Source of the DNA: Planctomycetota bacterium
Lineage (GTDB): Bacteria; Planctomycetota; UBA1135; GCA-002686595
Length of the DNA stretch: 64,000 bases
Assembly (NCBI GenBank): GCA_002862085.1
Contig: PKCK01000061.1
Span: 1 to 64,000, forward strand
Direction: 5' to 3'
The translations under genes were made by a program, and so were the position numbers. Under the pieces are notes generated by a model, which made no database searches, was not told where the DNA came from, and saw only the letters and a list, made by a program, of their open reading frames with translations. The stretch's first letter is position 1. Each line of letters starts with the position of its first letter. Positions 60,588 through 64,000 of this stretch are shown here, piece by piece.

Positions 60588-63500
60588 ATGGTTCACAAAA
60601 ACCTCGGCCTCGTAGCCCTCGGCCTGGCGTTCTCGACCGCCGCCTCCGCCCAGAACCAGCTTCCCGTTCAGCCCTTCAGCAGCAGCCCCGACGCGCTCCT
60701 CGCGGACTGGACGACCGACCACGGCGAAGGCTGGCACCTGGTGACCCACCCGTCGACCGGCACCCTCCAGATGCTCCACGGCATGGCTGCCGAGGGACCG
60801 TTCGAGCCGGACACGAATCAGCCCGAGGACTGGTTCGCCCTCGCGCGCTACTGGGTCCAGGAGACCTATGGGATGCACGGGATCGAGGATGCGCAGCTGG
60901 TCGAGCCCCGGTTCCGCTACCTCCCGCTGGCACAGGCGAACACGACGGACAAGATCACCGTGCGCTTCGAGCAGGTCATCGCGGGCGTGCCGGTCGAGCA
61001 GGCCGCCGTCAACGTGCTGTTCGACACCCAGGGCCGGATGCTGTCCCTGCACACCACCGCCGCCCCCGACGTCGAGCAGGCCGGCGTGCGGCCCGTGATC
61101 AACGCAGGCTTCGCCAACCTCGTCGCCGCCGAGGCGTTCCAGCGTGAGTTCGGCGTCGAGCCCACGACCCAGGGCAACGAGCGCCTCGTCCACGCGTGGG
61201 TGGACGAGGGCGAGACCCGCCGCTGGCAGCTCGCATGGCAGGTCGAGGCCAACTTCGACAGCCCCGACCAGCCGATCGGCATCCGCTACACGATCGACGC
61301 CCTCGGCCGTCGTGTCCTCAAGCAGACCTCGACGATCCACAACTTCGACGTCTTCGGCACCGTCCGCGCGAACGCGACGCCGGGCACCGCAGCCGACAGC
61401 ACGTCGAACTCGCCGGTCCCGATCGAGGTTCCGCGGACTCGCCTCTCCAGCAGCGCGGGCACGATCGAGACCGATCGCGACGGCAACTTCAACTTCGCCG
61501 GCGTCAACTCGCCGATCGACATCACCCTCGACTACTTCGGTCAGTTCTCCGACGTCCGCAACTCGGGCGCGGACTACACCATCACGTTCCAGAACGTCCA
61601 GCCGGGGCAGCAGAACAACCTGCTCGCCAACCCGAACCCGACGCAGAACACCACGGCCCAGGCCAACGTCCAGATCCACCTCAACGTGCTTCGTGACTGG
61701 ATCCGTGACCGTTTCCCCACGGACGCCACCGCGGACTTCCGGGCCGTCGCGAACGTCAACCTCGACTCGAACTGCAACGCGTTCTTCAACGGCAGCAGCG
61801 TCAACTTCTACACGGCCGGTGGCGGCTGCGCGAACACGGCCTTCAGCACGGTCGTCGCCCACGAGATGGGGCACTGGCTGAACGTGCGCTACGGCACCGG
61901 CAACGGGTCCGACGGCATGGGCGAGGGCAACTCGGACGTCTTCGCGATGTACCTCTACGACACGCCGATCGTCGGCGCGGGCTTCCTCACCAGCGGCGGC
62001 AGCATCCGCAACGGCAACAACACCCGCCAGTTCTGCGGCGACTCGAGCCCCGGCTGCTACGGCCAGGTCCACACGGACGGCCAGGTCTGGATGGGCGCCG
62101 CCTGGAAGGTCCGCGTGCGACTCAACAACGCCCTGGGCAACGACCTCGGCGACCTCACGTCGGACCTGCTCTTCCTGGGCTGGATGAACAGCTACAACCA
62201 GACGGGGATCCGCTCGATCATCGAGACGCAGTGGCTCACGCTCGACGACGACAACGGCAACATCAACGACGGCACGCCCAACTTCTCCCCGATCGACGCC
62301 GGCTTCCGCGAGCAGGGTTTCCCCGGCTTCGACCTGCCCTTCATGACGATCGACCAGGTCACCGAGGTGACCGATACGCTCGACGAGCAGGGCCCCTACG
62401 CCGTGAACGCTCGCGTGACGGCGAACCTCGGCACGACCGTGACCGCGGTCGACGTCCGCTATCGCGTCAACGGCGGTCCGATCCAGACCGCGCCCATGAC
62501 CCCGGGCGCCGGCTCCGTCTTCTCCAGCGGCATTCCCGGCCAGGTCTCTCCCGCGGTCGTCGAGTACACGATCCGCGCGACGGACAGCGGCGGGAACCAG
62601 GAGAACTTCCCCGAGGCTGGCTTCGCGGGCGCGCTCACCTTCGTGGTGGGCAACTCCGTGCCTGTCCTCGTCACCGACTTCGAGGCCGCGTCCGGCTGGC
62701 AGGGTAGCGCGCCGGGCGACGACGCCACGACCGGGATCTGGACGCGGGCCAACCCGCGCGGCACGGACGCCCAGCCCGAGGACGACTTCACGGCCGGCGG
62801 CGTCAACTGCTGGTTCACCGGCCAGGGCTCCGTCGGCGGCAGCCTCGGCGAGAACGACGTGGACGGAGGATCCACGACGCTCCTGAGCCCGGTCTTCGAC
62901 GGCTCCGGCGCGGCGATCCTCAACCTGAGCTACGCGCGCTGGTACTCGAACGACACGGGCGCGTCCCCGAACGCCGACGTCTTCGTCGTCGGGGTCTCGA
63001 CCGACGGCGGGAGCAGCTGGACCGACATCGAGCAGGTCGGCCCCGGCGGCAACGAGTCGAACGGCGGCTGGTTCCGCCCCAGCTTCGACCTGGCCCAGAT
63101 CGTGACGCCGACCGCGAACATGCGTCTGCGCTTCGTCGCCTCGGACCTCAACGACGGGTCCATCGTCGAAGCCGCCGTCGACGACATCGAGCTCATCTCG
63201 CTCGAGCCTTCCCTGTCGCCGCCGTCCAACTACTGCACGGCGAACCCCAACTCGACGGGCCAGCCGGCGTCCATCGGCGTCTTCGGCAGCCAGAGGATCT
63301 CCGACAACAGCCTCACCCTGACCGCCACCAGCGTTCCGGCTGGCCAGTTCGGTCTCTTCTTCTTCGGTGAGCAGCAGGACAACGCTCCCCTGGCTGGCTC
63401 CAGCGGCATCCTCTGCGTCGGCAGCCCGCAAACCCGGCTCCCCGTCGTCCAGTCCGATCCCTTCTTCGGGTTCGTCAACCACCCCCTCGACTTCACGGAC

Positions 63501-63617
63501 AGCGGCAGCACCGCCTCGACGATCTCCGCCGGCACCACCCAGAACTTCCAGTTCTGGTTCCGCGACCTCGGCACGTCGAACACGACCGACGGCATCACCG
63601 TCGAGTTCGGTCTCTGA
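60588..63617 (+). CDS. Secreted M36-like (fungalysin-type) metallopeptidase with the shared C-terminal module
   Basis: 1009 residues. A signal peptide (LGLVALGLAFSTAASAQ) precedes an FTP/PepSY-like propeptide (ITVRFEQVIAGVPVEQAAVN). The gluzincin domain has HEMGH at residues 425-429 (VVAHEMGHWLNVRYG) and MGEGNSDVFAMYLYD, whose E-x3-D supplies the third zinc ligand, as in M36/M4 peptidases. Two beta-rich regions follow, including a jelly-roll-like segment (LSYARWYSNDTGASPNADVF). The last about 130 residues form the module NYCTANPNSTGQPASIGVFG ... GILCVGSP ... FQFWFRDLGT found in two other secreted proteins of the window. The product is probably an extracellular protease. No Shine-Dalgarno is visible before the ATG. 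Confidence 0.85.
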   Translation: MVHKNLGLVALGLAFSTAASAQNQLPVQPFSSSPDALLADWTTDHGEGWHLVTHPSTGTLQMLHGMAAEGPFEPDTNQPEDWFALARYWVQETYGMHGIEDAQLVEPRFRYLPLAQANTTDKITVRFEQVIAGVPVEQAAVNVLFDTQGRMLSLHTTAAPDVEQAGVRPVINAGFANLVAAEAFQREFGVEPTTQGNERLVHAWVDEGETRRWQLAWQVEANFDSPDQPIGIRYTIDALGRRVLKQTSTIHNFDVFGTVRANATPGTAADSTSNSPVPIEVPRTRLSSSAGTIETDRDGNFNFAGVNSPIDITLDYFGQFSDVRNSGADYTITFQNVQPGQQNNLLANPNPTQNTTAQANVQIHLNVLRDWIRDRFPTDATADFRAVANVNLDSNCNAFFNGSSVNFYTAGGGCANTAFSTVVAHEMGHWLNVRYGTGNGSDGMGEGNSDVFAMYLYDTPIVGAGFLTSGGSIRNGNNTRQFCGDSSPGCYGQVHTDGQVWMGAAWKVRVRLNNALGNDLGDLTSDLLFLGWMNSYNQTGIRSIIETQWLTLDDDNGNINDGTPNFSPIDAGFREQGFPGFDLPFMTIDQVTEVTDTLDEQGPYAVNARVTANLGTTVTAVDVRYRVNGGPIQTAPMTPGAGSVFSSGIPGQVSPAVVEYTIRATDSGGNQENFPEAGFAGALTFVVGNSVPVLVTDFEAASGWQGSAPGDDATTGIWTRANPRGTDAQPEDDFTAGGVNCWFTGQGSVGGSLGENDVDGGSTTLLSPVFDGSGAAILNLSYARWYSNDTGASPNADVFVVGVSTDGGSSWTDIEQVGPGGNESNGGWFRPSFDLAQIVTPTANMRLRFVASDLNDGSIVEAAVDDIELISLEPSLSPPSNYCTANPNSTGQPASIGVFGSQRISDNSLTLTATSVPAGQFGLFFFGEQQDNAPLAGSSGILCVGSPQTRLPVVQSDPFFGFVNHPLDFTDSGSTASTISAGTTQNFQFWFRDLGTSNTTDGITVEFGL

Positions 63618-63670
63618 GACGAGCCCTCGCGCCCCGGTCACGACCTCAGGTCGCGGCCCGGGCACCCGTT

Positions 63671-63718
63671 CGACGCGGCCCGCTCGGGAGTCTCTCCCGG
63701 GCGGGCCGCTGTGCGTCG
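63671..63718 (+). terminator. GC-rich hairpin after the peptidase gene
   Basis: Bases 63677-63690 pair with 63694-63707 (14 bp, one G-U) around the loop TCT. The flanks CGACGC (63671-63676) and GCGTCG (63713-63718) can extend it. It starts 54 nt after the stop at 63617. Confidence 0.65.
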
Positions 63719-63960
63719 AGGCGCTCCGAGCGCTCTCCCGGCCCGCTGAGGCGGCCCCGGGGCCCCGTGTGCGGCCACGCGCGGGTGAATCAGTGCCTTT
63801 CGTGAGGCGTCCACCCGCTCCGCTTCGCACCCTCACAGGGCGCTGGCCCGCCGGCGCCACCCCGCGGCCGCCCTCGACGGCGCGCCCCGATCGCCCCGAC
63901 CGCAGTGCCTCCCGCTCTTCCACGGGACCGACCGCCGCGGTCCACACCGACCTGCAGACC
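63719..63960. other. Intergenic region, nothing recognised
   Basis: About 240 nt of very GC-rich sequence between the terminator and the window end. There is no recognisable coding frame or structure. Confidence 0.4.
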
Positions 63961-64000
63961 ATGCGCACCAGCACCTACGCGGCCGCCTTCGCGGTCCCCG
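63961..64000 (+). CDS. Possible start of a further secreted protein, cut by window edge
   Basis: An ATG at 63961 opens MRTSTYAAAFAVP, which looks like the start of a signal peptide. Only 13 codons are visible and there is no Shine-Dalgarno, so this is weak. Confidence 0.25.
   Translation, partial: MRTSTYAAAFAVP

Noticed and set aside
60492-63974. Minus-strand open frame of about 1160 codons opposite the peptidase gene
   Set aside because: It mirrors the peptidase codons, has no signal peptide or domain, and the plus-strand frame has an intact zinc motif and signal peptide.

Overview
This 64-kb window is a very GC-rich, gene-dense piece of bacterial chromosome. It most likely comes from a planctomycete (phylum Planctomycetota), possibly the Saltatorellus/Rohdeia-like lineage. 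The phylum is indicated by the paired DUF1549/DUF1553 (with PSD1-type c-heme motif) and DUF1501 genes, a Cys-type iduronate-2-sulfatase-like sulfatase, many Tat and lipoprotein precursors, and secreted proteins sharing an unusual C-terminal module. The finer placement is inference. I see no rRNA, tRNA, insertion sequence, prophage or CRISPR array.

Layout. 0-9 kb: a truncated gluconolactonase-like lipoprotein, an Nramp-like transporter without the metal-binding motif, the DUF1553-DUF1501 operon, and two divergent Old Yellow Enzyme homologues. 9-17 kb: an SGNH-like protein, a TVP38 plus mercuric-reductase-like pair, a NUDIX/metallo-beta-lactamase fusion, a sulfatase and a GT4 glycosyltransferase. 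17-27 kb: a 1281-residue protein with three GT2 modules and a sulfotransferase-like segment, a secreted repeat protein, an SDR, HrpB helicase and a DUF1499 lipoprotein. 27-37 kb: a coiled-coil protein with a 42-residue repeat, a lipoprotein, a YdcF-like protein, a selenocysteine-containing TlpA-like protein, a secreted alpha/beta hydrolase, aspartate-semialdehyde dehydrogenase and an M48 peptidase. 37-44 kb: a degenerate glycogen-synthase homologue with a ROK sugar kinase, then a glcDEF-type operon. 44-50 kb: a fatty-acid (beta-oxidation-like) operon with two membrane-anchored proteins, and a UshA-like nucleotidase. 50-60 kb: a radical SAM protein, ferredoxin FdxA, an aminotransferase/UPRT operon, a ParA plus HhH-protein operon, a MinD-like ATPase and pyruvate kinase. 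60-64 kb: a second selenoprotein (SelW/Rdx family) and a secreted M36-like metallopeptidase.

The most notable signal is selenocysteine use. Two genes have an in-frame UGA exactly at a redox position (UGPC in a TlpA-like thioredoxin fold, CVQU in a SelW-like protein). In both, a short GC-rich hairpin with a loop beginning GGU starts 20-21 nt after the UGA, as expected of bacterial SECIS elements. The 76-residue SelW gene is hidden from ordinary gene calling by its UGA.

A second window-wide signal is a TAnnnT (or CACAAT) hexamer 6-9 nt upstream of at least nine start codons, which suggests frequent leaderless transcription. A third is a C-terminal module shared by three otherwise unrelated secreted proteins at 21.2, 33.5 and 63.2 kb.
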